From Exiguobacterium sp. RIT594 (lineage in GTDB: Bacteria > Bacillota > Bacilli > Exiguobacteriales > Exiguobacteriaceae), in contig NZ_QPKF01000003.1 of assembly GCF_003339585.1 (NCBI RefSeq), positions 124,001-188,000 of the forward strand: a stretch of DNA of 64,000 nt, in the 5' to 3' direction. This document shows, in pieces, positions 39,625 to 49,335 of this stretch (its first letter is position 1; every line of letters begins with the position of its first letter). Below the pieces are notes generated by a model. That model did no database searches. It was not told the DNA's origin and saw only the letters and a program-made list of their open reading frames with translations. The translations under genes and the position numbers were made by a program.

Positions 39625-39663
39625 AAAGAGCCGAAGCGGATTCCCGCCTCGGCTCTCTTTTGT
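39625..39663. terminator. Bidirectional terminator after the small-ORF locus
   Basis: AGAGCCGA/TCGGCTCT outer and GCGG/CCGC inner pairs between 39627 and 39656, with T runs beyond. It also ends the convergent ABC transporter operon. Confidence 0.88.
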
Positions 39664-39664
39664 T

Positions 39665-41248
39665 TTACTTTTTGATTAATCCTTCTTCAATTAAGAAATC
39701 ACGTGCCACATCTTCCGGACGCTCTTTTTCGACATCCGCTTTAAAGTTCAGTTCTTGCATCTTTTTATCCGTGATCTTGTCTTTTAACAGGTTCAGGACT
39801 TCCTTCAGTTCCGGGTGTTCTTCGAGCGTTTCTTGACGGACAAGTGGTACGGCGTAATACGGTGGGAAAAATTCTTTGTCATCTTCAAGGACCGTCAGAT
39901 CAAACTTTTTCAATAAGCCGTCTGTCGAGAAGCTGTCGATGACATTGGTTTTTCCGTTCGTCAAGGCCGTATAACGTAATCCACCATCGACCGGCTGAAC
40001 ATCTTTAAACTTCATATCCGGATACTTTTTCTTTAATCCCAAGTAGCCGTCTTCACGGTTCGCAAACTCAATCGTCGATCCTAAAATGAGGCGATTACTG
40101 ACGCCTGCCATATCAGAGACCGTTTTCAAATCATATTTTTTGATGTCTTCTTTTGTCATCGCAAGAGCGTACGTATTGTTAAAACCAATTGGGTCCAGAA
40201 CATCAACCTGGCTCTTTTCCGGGATCATTTTTCCGACCTTCTTATAGACGGCTTCCGGATCTGTTTCCAGCTTTTGTTTCAGGACATCAATCAATAACGT
40301 CCCTGTATATTCGACATAGGCATCGATTTCACCCGTTTCAAGCGCTCCATAGGCAACTTTTGTGCCTCCGAGATTGAGTTGGCGTTCGACTTCTAAATCG
40401 GTTTTATCTTCAATTAAATCGGCTAACATATTTCCTAAAATCAATTGTTCGGTAAAGTTTTTTGAACCGATGACGATTTTATCCGTTTTTAAGAACGAAT
40501 AGGCGACGGTTCCGCCAATCAATAGGAAAACAATCGCTGCAATGGCAATTTTCTTTCCGGCCGACATCGCTTTCCGGCGTTTGCGGGCTTTATTCTTGAT
40601 TCGACCGTCTGCCAGCTGAATGCCGTTTGGCGCGACAGAATATTCGATCCGACTGACGATGAAGTCAATCGCAAGGGCTAAGATACCTGCAGGAATTGCT
40701 CCGGCAAGGATTTGATTATTATCGACTGTCTGGATACCCGAGAAGACCAGATAACCGAGTCCACCGGCACCGATAAAGGCAGAAATCGTCATTAGACCAA
40801 CAGCCGTCACGGCCGAGATCCGAATTCCAGCCATCATGATGGGTAAAGCAAGCGGAATTTGAACCTTTCCTAAAACTTGTCGTTCGGTCAGTCCAATTCC
40901 TTTTGCAGCTTCCAACATATCTCCCGGAATGCTTGATAATCCGGTATACGTATTTTTGACGATTGGGAGTAATGAATACAAGACAACCATGATAATGGCT
41001 GGTGTTGAACCGATTCCGATAAATGGAATCAGGAATCCGAGTAAGGCAAGACTCGGTACGGCTTGGACGACACTTGTTAACGCAAGGACCGGTTTGGCGA
41101 ACTTTTGGTACCTGGTGATTAATATCCCGATTGGAATTCCGAGGACAACAGCAATGACAACGGCAAACACGGTTAACTGTAAGTGTTCGAGCAATAAGTC
41201 AAAAATTTGACCGGTATTATTTTGAACATAATCTAAAAATCCATTCAT
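39665..41248 (-). CDS. Glycine betaine/choline/ergothioneine-type ABC importer, fused permease and substrate-binding protein
   Basis: A 527-residue fusion. Residues about 1-210 form an OpuBB-like permease, with the EAA-type loop GLTERQVLGKVQIPLALP. Another membrane helix (about 228-250) follows. Residues about 255-527 form an OpuAC/ProX-like binding domain (starting KIVIGSKNFTEQLILGNM). This fused architecture is known in BilE and EgtU of Listeria and streptococci (EgtU imports ergothioneine) and in some choline/betaine importers, so ligand assignment needs the binding-site residues. The start ATG 41248 overlaps the stop of the ATPase gene by 4 bp. Confidence 0.9.
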   Translation of the reverse strand: MNGFLDYVQNNTGQIFDLLLEHLQLTVFAVVIAVVLGIPIGILITRYQKFAKPVLALTSVVQAVPSLALLGFLIPFIGIGSTPAIIMVVLYSLLPIVKNTYTGLSSIPGDMLEAAKGIGLTERQVLGKVQIPLALPIMMAGIRISAVTAVGLMTISAFIGAGGLGYLVFSGIQTVDNNQILAGAIPAGILALAIDFIVSRIEYSVAPNGIQLADGRIKNKARKRRKAMSAGKKIAIAAIVFLLIGGTVAYSFLKTDKIVIGSKNFTEQLILGNMLADLIEDKTDLEVERQLNLGGTKVAYGALETGEIDAYVEYTGTLLIDVLKQKLETDPEAVYKKVGKMIPEKSQVDVLDPIGFNNTYALAMTKEDIKKYDLKTVSDMAGVSNRLILGSTIEFANREDGYLGLKKKYPDMKFKDVQPVDGGLRYTALTNGKTNVIDSFSTDGLLKKFDLTVLEDDKEFFPPYYAVPLVRQETLEEHPELKEVLNLLKDKITDKKMQELNFKADVEKERPEDVARDFLIEEGLIKK

Positions 41249-42372
41249 TGAACTTCCTCCTCCTGAATGAACTGCTCACTCAAGACGGAAAGCAAGCTAC
41301 TTCTTGTAATTAATCCACGTAATTGTCCTGATTTATTTGTTACCGGCAGATAGCCTGTCTCTTCATGGTTCATGACTTCAAGTACATCGAGCAAGGAGTC
41401 CTGCTCATCAACAGCAACCAACTCCCCTTCCATGACGTCTTCAATCCGGACCCCTTTATCAGGAGCCGTTTGAATGTTCTTCAGTTTGACGATTCCCTGG
41501 AGGATACGATCGCGGTCTGTGATTAACAGGCTGTCGACTTTACGTCCCCGCATGATTTCAATCCCTTGCAACAGGGTCCGTTTCCCACTGATCGAAACAG
41601 GATCTTCAATCATGATGTCCTCTGCTTTAATGAACGCCGGACTGCTCCAAATCTTATTTTTCCCGATGAAGGATTCGACGTATTCGTCTTTCGGATGACG
41701 CAGGATTTCTTCCGGTGTATCAAACTGAACGATTTCCCCATCGCGCATGATACAAATCCGATCGGCCAGCTTGATCGCCTCATCCATATCATGTGTGACG
41801 AAAACAATCGTCTTCTTGACTTCTTCCTGGAGGTTGAATAACTCTTCTTGGAGGTCATTTCGTGTGACGGGGTCAAGCGCACTGAACGGTTCATCCATCA
41901 GGATGACGTCCGGGTCATTCATCAAGGCTCGGGCAAACCCGACACGTTGCTGTTGTCCACCACTGAGTTCACTCGGGTAACGATCAATAAATTGCTTTGG
42001 ATCAAGACCGACCATTTGCAGCAACTCTTCCGTTCGAATATCCATCTGATCGTGGTCTTTCCCTTCAAGTCCGGCAATCAATTGAATGTTTTCCCGTACA
42101 GTCATATGTGGAAAGAGACCGGTCTGTTGGATGACGTATCCCATATGACGACGTAATTCAATCGTATCAGTCTTCATGATGTCCTTCCCGTTGACTAAAA
42201 TCGTTCCTGACGATGGTTCAATCAAACGATTAATCATTTTTAAGGATGTCGTTTTTCCGCATCCACTCGGTCCGATGAATACAACCAGCTCGCCTTCTTT
42301 GATTTCAAGAGTCAGACCTTTTAAGACAACGTTGTCTTTAAATTGCTTCCCGACGTTTTTAAATTCAATCAT
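41245..42372 (-). CDS. ABC transporter ATPase with CBS domains (OpuCA/EgtV-like)
   Basis: A 375-residue ATPase. Walker A is GPSGCGKTT (about residues 34-42), the signature LSGGQQQRV, Walker B VILMDEPFSALD, and the H-loop VTHDMDEA. Two CBS domains follow (about 255-370), which in osmoprotectant ATPases sense ionic strength or c-di-AMP. It energises the fused permease/binding protein encoded immediately downstream with a 4-bp ATGA overlap. A palindrome at 42468-42485 lies in its promoter region. Confidence 0.93.
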   Translation of the reverse strand: MIEFKNVGKQFKDNVVLKGLTLEIKEGELVVFIGPSGCGKTTSLKMINRLIEPSSGTILVNGKDIMKTDTIELRRHMGYVIQQTGLFPHMTVRENIQLIAGLEGKDHDQMDIRTEELLQMVGLDPKQFIDRYPSELSGGQQQRVGFARALMNDPDVILMDEPFSALDPVTRNDLQEELFNLQEEVKKTIVFVTHDMDEAIKLADRICIMRDGEIVQFDTPEEILRHPKDEYVESFIGKNKIWSSPAFIKAEDIMIEDPVSISGKRTLLQGIEIMRGRKVDSLLITDRDRILQGIVKLKNIQTAPDKGVRIEDVMEGELVAVDEQDSLLDVLEVMNHEETGYLPVTNKSGQLRGLITRSSLLSVLSEQFIQEEEVQ

Positions 42373-42444
42373 TCATTTCCACTCCTTTTTACTATTCCCA
42401 TATACCATATGTTCCCTATTCATTTCAGGACTAAACAATTATTT

Positions 42445-42485
42445 GAGTTTATTCCGTTTAAACTCATAATAATTCGGGAATTATT
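42445..42485. promoter_or_regulatory. Two inverted repeats upstream of the ABC importer operon
   Basis: GAGTTT-9-AAACTC (42445-42465) and an 18-bp palindrome AATAATTC-GG-GAATTATT (42468-42485) are adjacent. They lie about 75-110 bp before the ATPase start and upstream of the divergent deacetylase gene. They look like operators; the regulator is unknown. Confidence 0.45.
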
Positions 42486-42578
42486 CCCCTCTTTTTTAGT
42501 TTTTTTACTCAAAAAGGGTAATAGATAAGTAGAGACAAGTGAGACGCAGTCATCCTGGAAAAAGGAGGCGAAGTACAC

Positions 42579-43601
42579 ATGCACGGGAAATGGATTCGGA
42601 TCATCATGATAGTGTTAATATCGCTTTTTCCTTTCTTTAGTTACGGTTTAACAGCGGATGCAGCCAGTTCAACGTTTGTTACAAAAGGATCGACGACGAG
42701 TAAAGTCGTCGCATTGACGTTTGATGACGGAGCAGATGGCGGAAACATCACTAAGATTTTGAGCATCTTAAAAGCCAACAATGTCAAAGCAACTTTTTTC
42801 CTGACAGGTACCGGTGCTAAAAACCACCCGCAATTGATCAAGAACATCGCTACTGCAACTCCGACACATCAGCTTGGAAATCACTCTTACACGCACCCTG
42901 ACTTTACGAAATTGACCGCCACCCAAATGACGAGCGAATTATCAAAAACTGAAACGCTAATCAAGTCATTGACCGGACGGACGACTAAACCGATTTTCCG
43001 CGCACCGTTTGGCGCGAGCAACAGTGCTGTCCTTGCCGCTGTCGGTAATGCCGGATACACGAAAACAATTCAATGGAACATCGATACTACTGACTGGAAA
43101 GGCATCAGTTCAACAGCCATTTTGGCGCGTGTCGTTCCAAACATCGTCCCGGGATCCATCGTACTGATGCATACAGGGGCTGGTGCACCCGGCACACCGG
43201 TTGCACTTCCATCGATGATTTCGCAACTCAAAGCCAAAGGATATAAATTCGTCACGATCTCCGAATTACTGAAACTGCCTCCAAGCGGCAGTAAAACGTA
43301 TACGGTTAAATCGGGCGATACGCTTTATAAAATCGCAAACCTTTACAATGTCACAGTTGCCGCTCTCGCTAAAGCCAACAACATCACAAACTACAATCTG
43401 ATCACTGTCGGGCAAGTCCTTGTCATCCCAGGGACAACCCCGCCTCCAACCACTACCGTCACCTATACTGTCAAAGCCGGTGACACGTTATATTCCATTG
43501 CAACGAAGTATGGCGTGACGGTCACCGCTCTTGCCAGTGCCAATAAAATCACTAACGTCAATTTGATTTCCGTCGGGCAAGTCCTTGTCATTCCGAAGTA
43601 A
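42579..43601 (+). CDS. Secreted polysaccharide deacetylase with two LysM domains
   Basis: A 340-residue secreted enzyme. It has a signal peptide (about residues 1-29), a NodB deacetylase domain (about 40-225) and two LysM peptidoglycan-binding repeats (about 240-285 and 294-339, each starting TYTVK.GDTLY) joined by a Pro/Thr linker. The catalytic motifs are intact: TFDDG (Asp49, Asp50), HSYTH, RAPFG, DTTDW and LMHTG. It should deacetylate peptidoglycan or chitin-like glycans while bound to the wall. AAAGGAGG precedes ATG 42579. Single gene with a strong terminator. It contrasts with the Glu-containing deacetylase at 24274-25122. Confidence 0.94.
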   Translation: MHGKWIRIIMIVLISLFPFFSYGLTADAASSTFVTKGSTTSKVVALTFDDGADGGNITKILSILKANNVKATFFLTGTGAKNHPQLIKNIATATPTHQLGNHSYTHPDFTKLTATQMTSELSKTETLIKSLTGRTTKPIFRAPFGASNSAVLAAVGNAGYTKTIQWNIDTTDWKGISSTAILARVVPNIVPGSIVLMHTGAGAPGTPVALPSMISQLKAKGYKFVTISELLKLPPSGSKTYTVKSGDTLYKIANLYNVTVAALAKANNITNYNLITVGQVLVIPGTTPPPTTTVTYTVKAGDTLYSIATKYGVTVTALASANKITNVNLISVGQVLVIPK

Positions 43602-43604
43602 CAC

Positions 43605-43640
43605 AAAAGCGTCCTGGTCTTTACGACGAGGACGCTTTTT
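43605..43640. terminator. Bidirectional terminator between deacetylase and lysA
   Basis: AAAAGCGTCCT/AGGACGCTTTT with inner GTC/GAC pair and a T run. It serves the convergent deacetylase and lysine operon. Confidence 0.92.
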
Positions 43641-43655
43641 GAATGGTTTCAGTTC

Positions 43656-44969
43656 TTAAGACGACGGAATATTTTCCAGACCCAAATCACATTGGATCAA
43701 ATCGTCGTACGTCTGGCGACGGACGACTTCACGCGATTCACCTTGATTAACGAAAACGATAGCCGGTCGTAAAAATTGGTTGTAATTGCTTGCCATCGAA
43801 TAGTTGTAGGCTCCTGTCCCGAAGACCGCTAATGTATCTCCACTGACGGGTTCGGCCAGATCAGCCGATTCGGCGACTAAATCTCCTGATTCGCACGCTG
43901 CACCGACAACGGTCACATGACGTGTTTCTCCTTCAATCCGATTCGCGATGACAGTTTCGTACACCGCCCCGTATAAAGCAGGACGGATATTGTCCGCCAT
44001 TCCGCCGTCAACGGATAAATACGTTCGCACACCTTGCACTTCCTTGATGGCACCGACCGTATAAAGCGTCGTTCCGGCATTTGCGACGACCCACCGCCCC
44101 GGTTCAATCCCGATTCGTGGACTATCGATCGCAAGACGTGCCGTCTCTTCATCGATGATCGACATGACCCGCTCCATCGTTTGTTCAAAATCAAGCGGTT
44201 GATCGTCTTGCGTATAGGCAATCCCGAATCCGCCGCCAAGATTGACTTCACTTGCGATAAAGGATGTCCGTTCACGAATTGTTTCGACGAATCCCATCAT
44301 CGTCCGGGCTGTCCGTTCAAACAGTTCAATTTCCTGAATTTGTGAACCAACATGGCAATGAATACCGAGCAATACTAGATGTTCCGCTGCTAAAACAGCT
44401 TCGACGGCTTCCAGATATGAATCATCATGCGTCGAGAACCCAAACTTCGTATCAACACCACCGGTCTGGATTTTCGTATGTGCCCCGCCAATGACTTGCG
44501 GCACAATCCGAATCAATACCTGAACGGTTTGACACGCTTCTGCGGCAATTTGATTCAGCTGGGCAATCTCTTCATAATGGTCGATGACAATCTTACCGAC
44601 ACCTTCTTCGACGGCATACCGTAAATCCTGTGTCGACTTGTTCGAACCGTGGAAATAAATCCGTTCCGCCGGCACACCGGCTTTGCGGGCAATGAACAGT
44701 TCACCGCCCGTTACGACATCGATTCCAAGACCGTGTTTGACGACTTGCTGATATACGGCACCAATCGTCAAGGCTTTAGAAGCAAACGAGGCATACGTAT
44801 TCGGATATTTTTCTAAAAAGGCATCGCGTACAGTCGCCAGACGGTCCGTCAATTCACGTTCTGCCATGATATAGAGTGGCGTCCCGTATTGTTCGGCGAG
44901 TTTTGTTGCTTCCACCCCGTCAATCTGTAGTGCATTGTTTTGTTCCGTCAAATATCGGCTTCCGTACAT
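43656..44969 (-). CDS. lysA: Diaminopimelate decarboxylase
   Basis: A 437-residue PLP enzyme making lysine from meso-diaminopimelate, the last step of the pathway. The Schiff-base lysine is Lys65 in FASKAL, followed by the PLP-binding HCHVGSQI, GGGFGIAY and EPGRWVV motifs. It is the last gene of the lysine operon, 12 bp after alr, with AAGGGGG before ATG 44969, and ends at a strong terminator. Control should come from the lysine riboswitch upstream of lysC. Confidence 0.96.
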   Translation of the reverse strand: MYGSRYLTEQNNALQIDGVEATKLAEQYGTPLYIMAERELTDRLATVRDAFLEKYPNTYASFASKALTIGAVYQQVVKHGLGIDVVTGGELFIARKAGVPAERIYFHGSNKSTQDLRYAVEEGVGKIVIDHYEEIAQLNQIAAEACQTVQVLIRIVPQVIGGAHTKIQTGGVDTKFGFSTHDDSYLEAVEAVLAAEHLVLLGIHCHVGSQIQEIELFERTARTMMGFVETIRERTSFIASEVNLGGGFGIAYTQDDQPLDFEQTMERVMSIIDEETARLAIDSPRIGIEPGRWVVANAGTTLYTVGAIKEVQGVRTYLSVDGGMADNIRPALYGAVYETVIANRIEGETRHVTVVGAACESGDLVAESADLAEPVSGDTLAVFGTGAYNYSMASNYNQFLRPAIVFVNQGESREVVRRQTYDDLIQCDLGLENIPSS

Positions 44970-44981
44970 CTGAATTCCCCC

Positions 44982-46040
44982 TTATAAATAACGATGTGTC
45001 AAACGCCACGAACGGGCACACATCTGCTCCGAATTATTGGCTGTCCCGGTCCGGGTGATATCATCGATTTCAATACCATCACCGTATAACACCACTTTAT
45101 CTCCGATTTCAACCGTCGAATCCACGGCAATGAACGTATGACTCATGAATAACTTACTGATAATCGGATAACGTTTCCCGTTGATGATGACGGGCAGTGA
45201 GGAACGCCCGCGAACGACCCCGTCCCCGTAGCCGACCGGCAGAACGGCGACACGAATCGCTGTCGGTGCCGTATACGACGTACCGTAGCCGACATGTTCC
45301 CCTGCTTCCACTTGACGAATCTCAACGACTTCCGTCGTCATCCGGAGCGATGGCACGAGCCAATCCATTTTTTCAATCGGTGAGTAACCGAACAGGAAGA
45401 TGCCGGGCCGGACATAATTACAGCAAGCCAGCCGCGGATCATGTTTGACAATCGTCGCGCTGTTTTCCGCATGAATGTACATGAATGTGTGTTTCTCCTG
45501 TAACGGATTCCCGATTTCGAGGAATCGTTCGACTTGACCGTCATGATCGGCTCCCGGCTCATCGGCAAGCGGAAAATGCGTATAGAGACCCGTCAATATC
45601 AGTTCCTGCTCCTGTACGATTTCAAGCACTGCTAACGCTTCTTCGAGCGAACTGACACCAAAACGGTTCATCCCGACATTTATTTTTAGATGAAGTTCAA
45701 TTCCCGATAAATCCGCCTGATGGCGTTGCAGCCAATCGAGCGAAGGAATTCCGAGCGCTATTCCATGCATTCGGACTTCTTTGAAGTGCGATGCCGGATT
45801 CATCGCCAGGACATAACTGTCTGGAAAATTCGTTTTGATTTCAATTGCTTCGTAGACTTCTGCCACTGCGAAATGCCGGACACCGGCTTCCATCAATGTA
45901 GCGACCATTTCAATCATTCCTAAGTTGTAAGCATTGTTTTTGACGACGGCAAAAATCTGCTTATTGGACCGGGCGAAAACCGATGCGACATTATGCCGCA
46001 CCGCTTCCCGATCGATGGTAACGATAGTTCGTGAACTCAT
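44982..46040 (-). CDS. alr: Alanine racemase-family protein
   Basis: A 352-residue fold-type III PLP enzyme. The Schiff-base lysine is Lys34 in FAVVKNNAY, close to the usual AVVKANAYG, and the C-terminal half carries GYGTSYTA, VLPVGYGDG, and a catalytic Tyr-type segment. It should interconvert L- and D-alanine for peptidoglycan. ATG 46040 overlaps the stop of ilvE (TAATG), so the two are coupled. An alanine racemase in the same position is found in the Staphylococcus lysine operon (alr2). A housekeeping racemase may exist elsewhere. Confidence 0.9.
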   Translation of the reverse strand: MSSRTIVTIDREAVRHNVASVFARSNKQIFAVVKNNAYNLGMIEMVATLMEAGVRHFAVAEVYEAIEIKTNFPDSYVLAMNPASHFKEVRMHGIALGIPSLDWLQRHQADLSGIELHLKINVGMNRFGVSSLEEALAVLEIVQEQELILTGLYTHFPLADEPGADHDGQVERFLEIGNPLQEKHTFMYIHAENSATIVKHDPRLACCNYVRPGIFLFGYSPIEKMDWLVPSLRMTTEVVEIRQVEAGEHVGYGTSYTAPTAIRVAVLPVGYGDGVVRGRSSLPVIINGKRYPIISKLFMSHTFIAVDSTVEIGDKVVLYGDGIEIDDITRTGTANNSEQMCARSWRLTHRYL

Positions 46041-46972
46041 TATTCTGCGATGGCTGGTGTCACGTAAGTCAACCACGATGCATATTGTGGCAATTGACCC
46101 GAGACTGCTTGACGGTAAAGATCAAGTAACTCATCTGCGACAGCCCGTGTTCCGCCGTTGATGATGATATGATCAATTTCACCGACACTTGTGATTTCTG
46201 CAGCCGTACCTGTTAAGAAGATTTCGTCTGCAACGTATAACTCATCACGGCCGATATGACGCTCGACGACCGGATAGCCTTGATCCTGTGCCAAACGCAT
46301 GATGACTTGGCGTGTGATGCCGTCTAATACTGAACAATCGAGTGAAGGCGTGTAGATTGTCCCGTTTTTCAACATGAACAAGTTGGCAACACTCGCTTCA
46401 CTGACATTCCCGTTCATATCAAGAGCAATCGCCTCGTCAAATCCGTCGCGAAGCGCTTCTCCTTTTAAGAGTTGCGAGTTCATGTAGTTGGCGGCAGCTT
46501 TTGCCTGCATCGGCATCATTGTCGACGAAACGCGGCGATACGAAGCGACTTTTGCCCGGATACCGGCACCTTTGTCGAAGTATTCACCAAGTTCCCAACA
46601 AGAAATCCCGACGTGCACCGTCGTATCTTTTGCCATTAATGCCTGCCACGGTGTACCGAGGAAAACAAACGGGCGGATGTAACAAGACTCAAAGCCGTTT
46701 TTGGCGACAAGATCAATCGTCGCTTGAACAAGTTCTTCCACTGTATAAGGAATCGTCACGTGATAGAACGCGCAACTGCGGAACAGACGTTCAATGTGTT
46801 CCGTCAATTGGAAAATCGCTGGACCATCCGGTGTCGCATACGCACGGATACCTTCAAAAAATCCGCTTCCGTAATGAATCGCATGGGACATGACGCTCGT
46901 ATTTGCCTCTTTTGGATCATGAAAAACCCCGTCTAACCAAATTGCTTCTCCATACTGTGTATCCACTGCCAT
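46040..46972 (-). CDS. ilvE: Branched-chain amino acid aminotransferase (class IV)
   Basis: A 310-residue class IV PLP aminotransferase of the IlvE type: HYGSGFFEGIRAY near residues 28-40, the AKAAANYMNSQL segment carrying the PLP lysine, and VSEASVANLF for phosphate binding. It normally transaminates leucine, isoleucine and valine. It sits between dapH and alr in the lysine operon, with GAGGAGG before ATG 46972. Its presence there is unusual: the expected DAP aminotransferase and deacetylase genes are absent from the operon. Confidence 0.9.
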   Translation of the reverse strand: MAVDTQYGEAIWLDGVFHDPKEANTSVMSHAIHYGSGFFEGIRAYATPDGPAIFQLTEHIERLFRSCAFYHVTIPYTVEELVQATIDLVAKNGFESCYIRPFVFLGTPWQALMAKDTTVHVGISCWELGEYFDKGAGIRAKVASYRRVSSTMMPMQAKAAANYMNSQLLKGEALRDGFDEAIALDMNGNVSEASVANLFMLKNGTIYTPSLDCSVLDGITRQVIMRLAQDQGYPVVERHIGRDELYVADEIFLTGTAAEITSVGEIDHIIINGGTRAVADELLDLYRQAVSGQLPQYASWLTYVTPAIAE

Positions 46973-46997
46973 GTGTTTTCCTCCTCTTCGACGTCAA

Positions 46998-47705
46998 TCA
47001 GAGTGAACGTAAATCATCCACCAGTTGCGTCTTCTCTGCTGTTTTTGCATCTTTCTGTTTGATGACACGTGCTGGCGTACCAGCCACTACGCTGCCTGCA
47101 GGAACGTCTTCTGTGACGACACTGCCTGCTGCGACGACGGCATCTTTTCCGACACGAACACCTTCTAGGATGACGGCATTCGCTCCGATTAAGACACCAT
47201 CTTCAATGATGACCGGTGTTTTTGAAGGCGGTTCAAGAACCCCTGCGACCACGGCGCCGGCGCCGACATGAACGTTTTTACCGATTGTGCCACGTGCTCC
47301 GACAACGGCGTTCATATCAATCATTGTACCATCTCCGATTGATGCACCGATATTAATGATTGCACCCATCATGATGACCGCATTGTCGCCGATGACGACA
47401 TGATCACGAATCCATGAACCCGGTTCGATCCGGGCATTTAAATGACGTGTATCAAGCATCGGTACGGCACTGTTCCGGCGGTCATATTCGACGTGCACTT
47501 CAGTAATCCGGTCTGCATTCTCTTCTAAGAAAGTCGACGCAAGTCCTGCATCGGCGAAGAAAATTTTGGATTGATCCGTTCCGAATGCCGTCGCTCCTTC
47601 AATCGTCAGTCCTGCCAAATCACCATTGACGTACAATTTAACCGGTGTTTGTTTTTGAGCATCTTTAATGAATTTTGCAATTTCATAAGCATCAGTTAAT
47701 AACAT
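46998..47705 (-). CDS. dapH: Tetrahydrodipicolinate N-acetyltransferase
   Basis: A 235-residue left-handed beta-helix acyltransferase of the DapH/DapD-acetyl type, with hexapeptide repeats from about residue 90 onward ([20 protein letters not shown] and onward). It commits the pathway to N-acetylated intermediates, which require an aminotransferase and a deacetylase not found in this operon. ATG 47705, inside the end of dapB (14-bp overlap), has AGGAGG before it; the longer frame to 47834 is within dapB and is not real. Confidence 0.94.
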   Translation of the reverse strand: MLLTDAYEIAKFIKDAQKQTPVKLYVNGDLAGLTIEGATAFGTDQSKIFFADAGLASTFLEENADRITEVHVEYDRRNSAVPMLDTRHLNARIEPGSWIRDHVVIGDNAVIMMGAIINIGASIGDGTMIDMNAVVGARGTIGKNVHVGAGAVVAGVLEPPSKTPVIIEDGVLIGANAVILEGVRVGKDAVVAAGSVVTEDVPAGSVVAGTPARVIKQKDAKTAEKTQLVDDLRSL

Positions 47706-48438
47706 GTGAATCCTCCTGTGTGTAAAGCGTCTCCAGTGTATAGAGTCCCGCTGATTTTTGAATGAGCGCTTCCGCTGCCTTGATCGCACCTGAAGCAAAA
47801 ACCTTCTTTGACAATGCCGTATGTTTGATTTCAATCAATTCATCGACGCCGGCGAATAAGACTTCATGTTCCCCGAAGATCGTTCCGCCCCGCATCGAGT
47901 GCATCCCGATTTCGTTTGCTTCCCGCTTCTCACGTGTCGATTCCCGTTCGTAGACGGGTGTGACATCCCGCAGATCTTGTATCGTCCGCAGTAACAGTTC
48001 CGCCGTCCCGCTTGGTGCATCGACTTTTTGATTATGGTGTTTCTCAAGCAGTTCGATGTCGAATGCTCCGGCGAGCGGAACAAGTGTTTTTAACAACTGT
48101 TGCATCATCGCGATTCCAAACGACATGTTATACGATTGGAAAATCGGAATCTGTGTCGAAGCATCGCGAATCGTCTGTAATTCCGCTTCCGAGAAACCCG
48201 TCGTCGCAATGACGAGCGGTGTCTTCGTTTTGATCCCGTAGTCAAGCAAGTCCGGCAAGAGACTCGGATGCGAAAAATCAATGATTGCATCGACCGACTC
48301 CGTCATTTCGGCAAGCGTACCGTAAGACGGGACCTGATCCGCCGTTTTCGTTTTGTCGATGACGGCGACGACAGCATCCGGTGCCAGTTCGTGAACGTAA
48401 TGTCCGGTTGCGCCGTATCCGTGAATGGCGAGTTTCAT
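47692..48438 (-). CDS. dapB: 4-hydroxy-tetrahydrodipicolinate reductase
   Basis: A 248-residue NAD(P)H-dependent reductase making tetrahydrodipicolinate. The N-terminal GYGATG binds the cofactor. The catalytic [15 protein letters not shown] block (His134/His135, Lys138) is intact. ATG 48438 overlaps the dapA stop by 4 bp and dapH begins before its stop, a tightly packed operon. Confidence 0.95.
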   Translation of the reverse strand: MKLAIHGYGATGHYVHELAPDAVVAVIDKTKTADQVPSYGTLAEMTESVDAIIDFSHPSLLPDLLDYGIKTKTPLVIATTGFSEAELQTIRDASTQIPIFQSYNMSFGIAMMQQLLKTLVPLAGAFDIELLEKHHNQKVDAPSGTAELLLRTIQDLRDVTPVYERESTREKREANEIGMHSMRGGTIFGEHEVLFAGVDELIEIKHTALSKKVFASGAIKAAEALIQKSAGLYTLETLYTQEDSHVIN

Positions 48439-49316
48439 CCAACCACTCCTTTATAACTCCGCATCGTCTCAAGCAGATGGGCATGTCCCGCTTCCGACTG
48501 ACGGACGAGCGGCAGACGCGGTGCTCCGACTGCCAGTCCGATTTCTTCGAGGGCTGCTTTGACGGGAATCGGATTGACATCGCTGAACAAGGCGGAGATG
48601 ACAGGCATCAAATCACTTTGAATCTGTCGTGCCGTGTCGTAGTCGTTTGCCAGTAATGCTTCTGCCAAGGCTTGCGTCTCAGCTGGATACGGATTCGACA
48701 AGACGGAAATCACACCTTGTGCCCCCCATGCCATATAAGGAAGAATTTGATCATCGTTGCCGCAGAAAACGGCAAAGTCGTTTGGTAAAGCGGTCATCAA
48801 TTCACCCATGAAACTGACGTCACCGCTTGCTTCTTTAAACGCTTGGATATTTGGATGTTTCGCAAGTGTGACGGCTGTTTCGACGGAAATCGCAACCCCT
48901 GTCCGTGACGGAACATTGTAGAGCATGATTGGCAAATCGACTGCATCCGCAACCGCCGTAAAATGAGCAACGAGTCCTGCTTGTGATGTCTTGTTGTAGT
49001 AAGGTGTGACAAGCATCGCCGCGTCAGCTCCGAGACGGGCTGCCGTCTGTGTTTTTTCAATCGTCTGCGCTGTATTGTTCGTACCGGTCCCGGCAATGAC
49101 CGGTACACGTCCGGCTGTCACACGGACTGCCGTTTCCAGTAATGTTTCAAACTCTTCATTCGTCAGCGTTGAGCCTTCGCCAGTCGTCCCTCCGACGACC
49201 AATGCTTGAATGTTTGCCGCGAGTTGTTGTTCGATCAGTTGTTCAAATACCGCTAAATCCAGCTCACCAGTTGAGTTAAACGGTGTTGCGAGTGCTGTTC
49301 CTGCTCCTTTAAACAT
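48435..49316 (-). CDS. dapA: 4-hydroxy-tetrahydrodipicolinate synthase
   Basis: A 293-residue class I aldolase condensing pyruvate with aspartate semialdehyde. The Schiff-base lysine is Lys161 in AFKEASGD, Tyr133 in LYNVPSRTG and the GTTGEGSTL substrate motif are present. ATG 49316 follows GGGAGG, so the frame reaching 49535 is not the true start. It lies 19 bp after asd in the operon. Confidence 0.96.
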   Translation of the reverse strand: MFKGAGTALATPFNSTGELDLAVFEQLIEQQLAANIQALVVGGTTGEGSTLTNEEFETLLETAVRVTAGRVPVIAGTGTNNTAQTIEKTQTAARLGADAAMLVTPYYNKTSQAGLVAHFTAVADAVDLPIMLYNVPSRTGVAISVETAVTLAKHPNIQAFKEASGDVSFMGELMTALPNDFAVFCGNDDQILPYMAWGAQGVISVLSNPYPAETQALAEALLANDYDTARQIQSDLMPVISALFSDVNPIPVKAALEEIGLAVGAPRLPLVRQSEAGHAHLLETMRSYKGVVG

Positions 49317-49335
49317 ATCGATTCCTCCCCGTTTC

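Noticed and set aside
47705-47834. N-terminal extension of dapH
   Set aside because: It overlaps the end of dapB in another frame and lacks the family sequence; the ribosome site fits ATG 47705.
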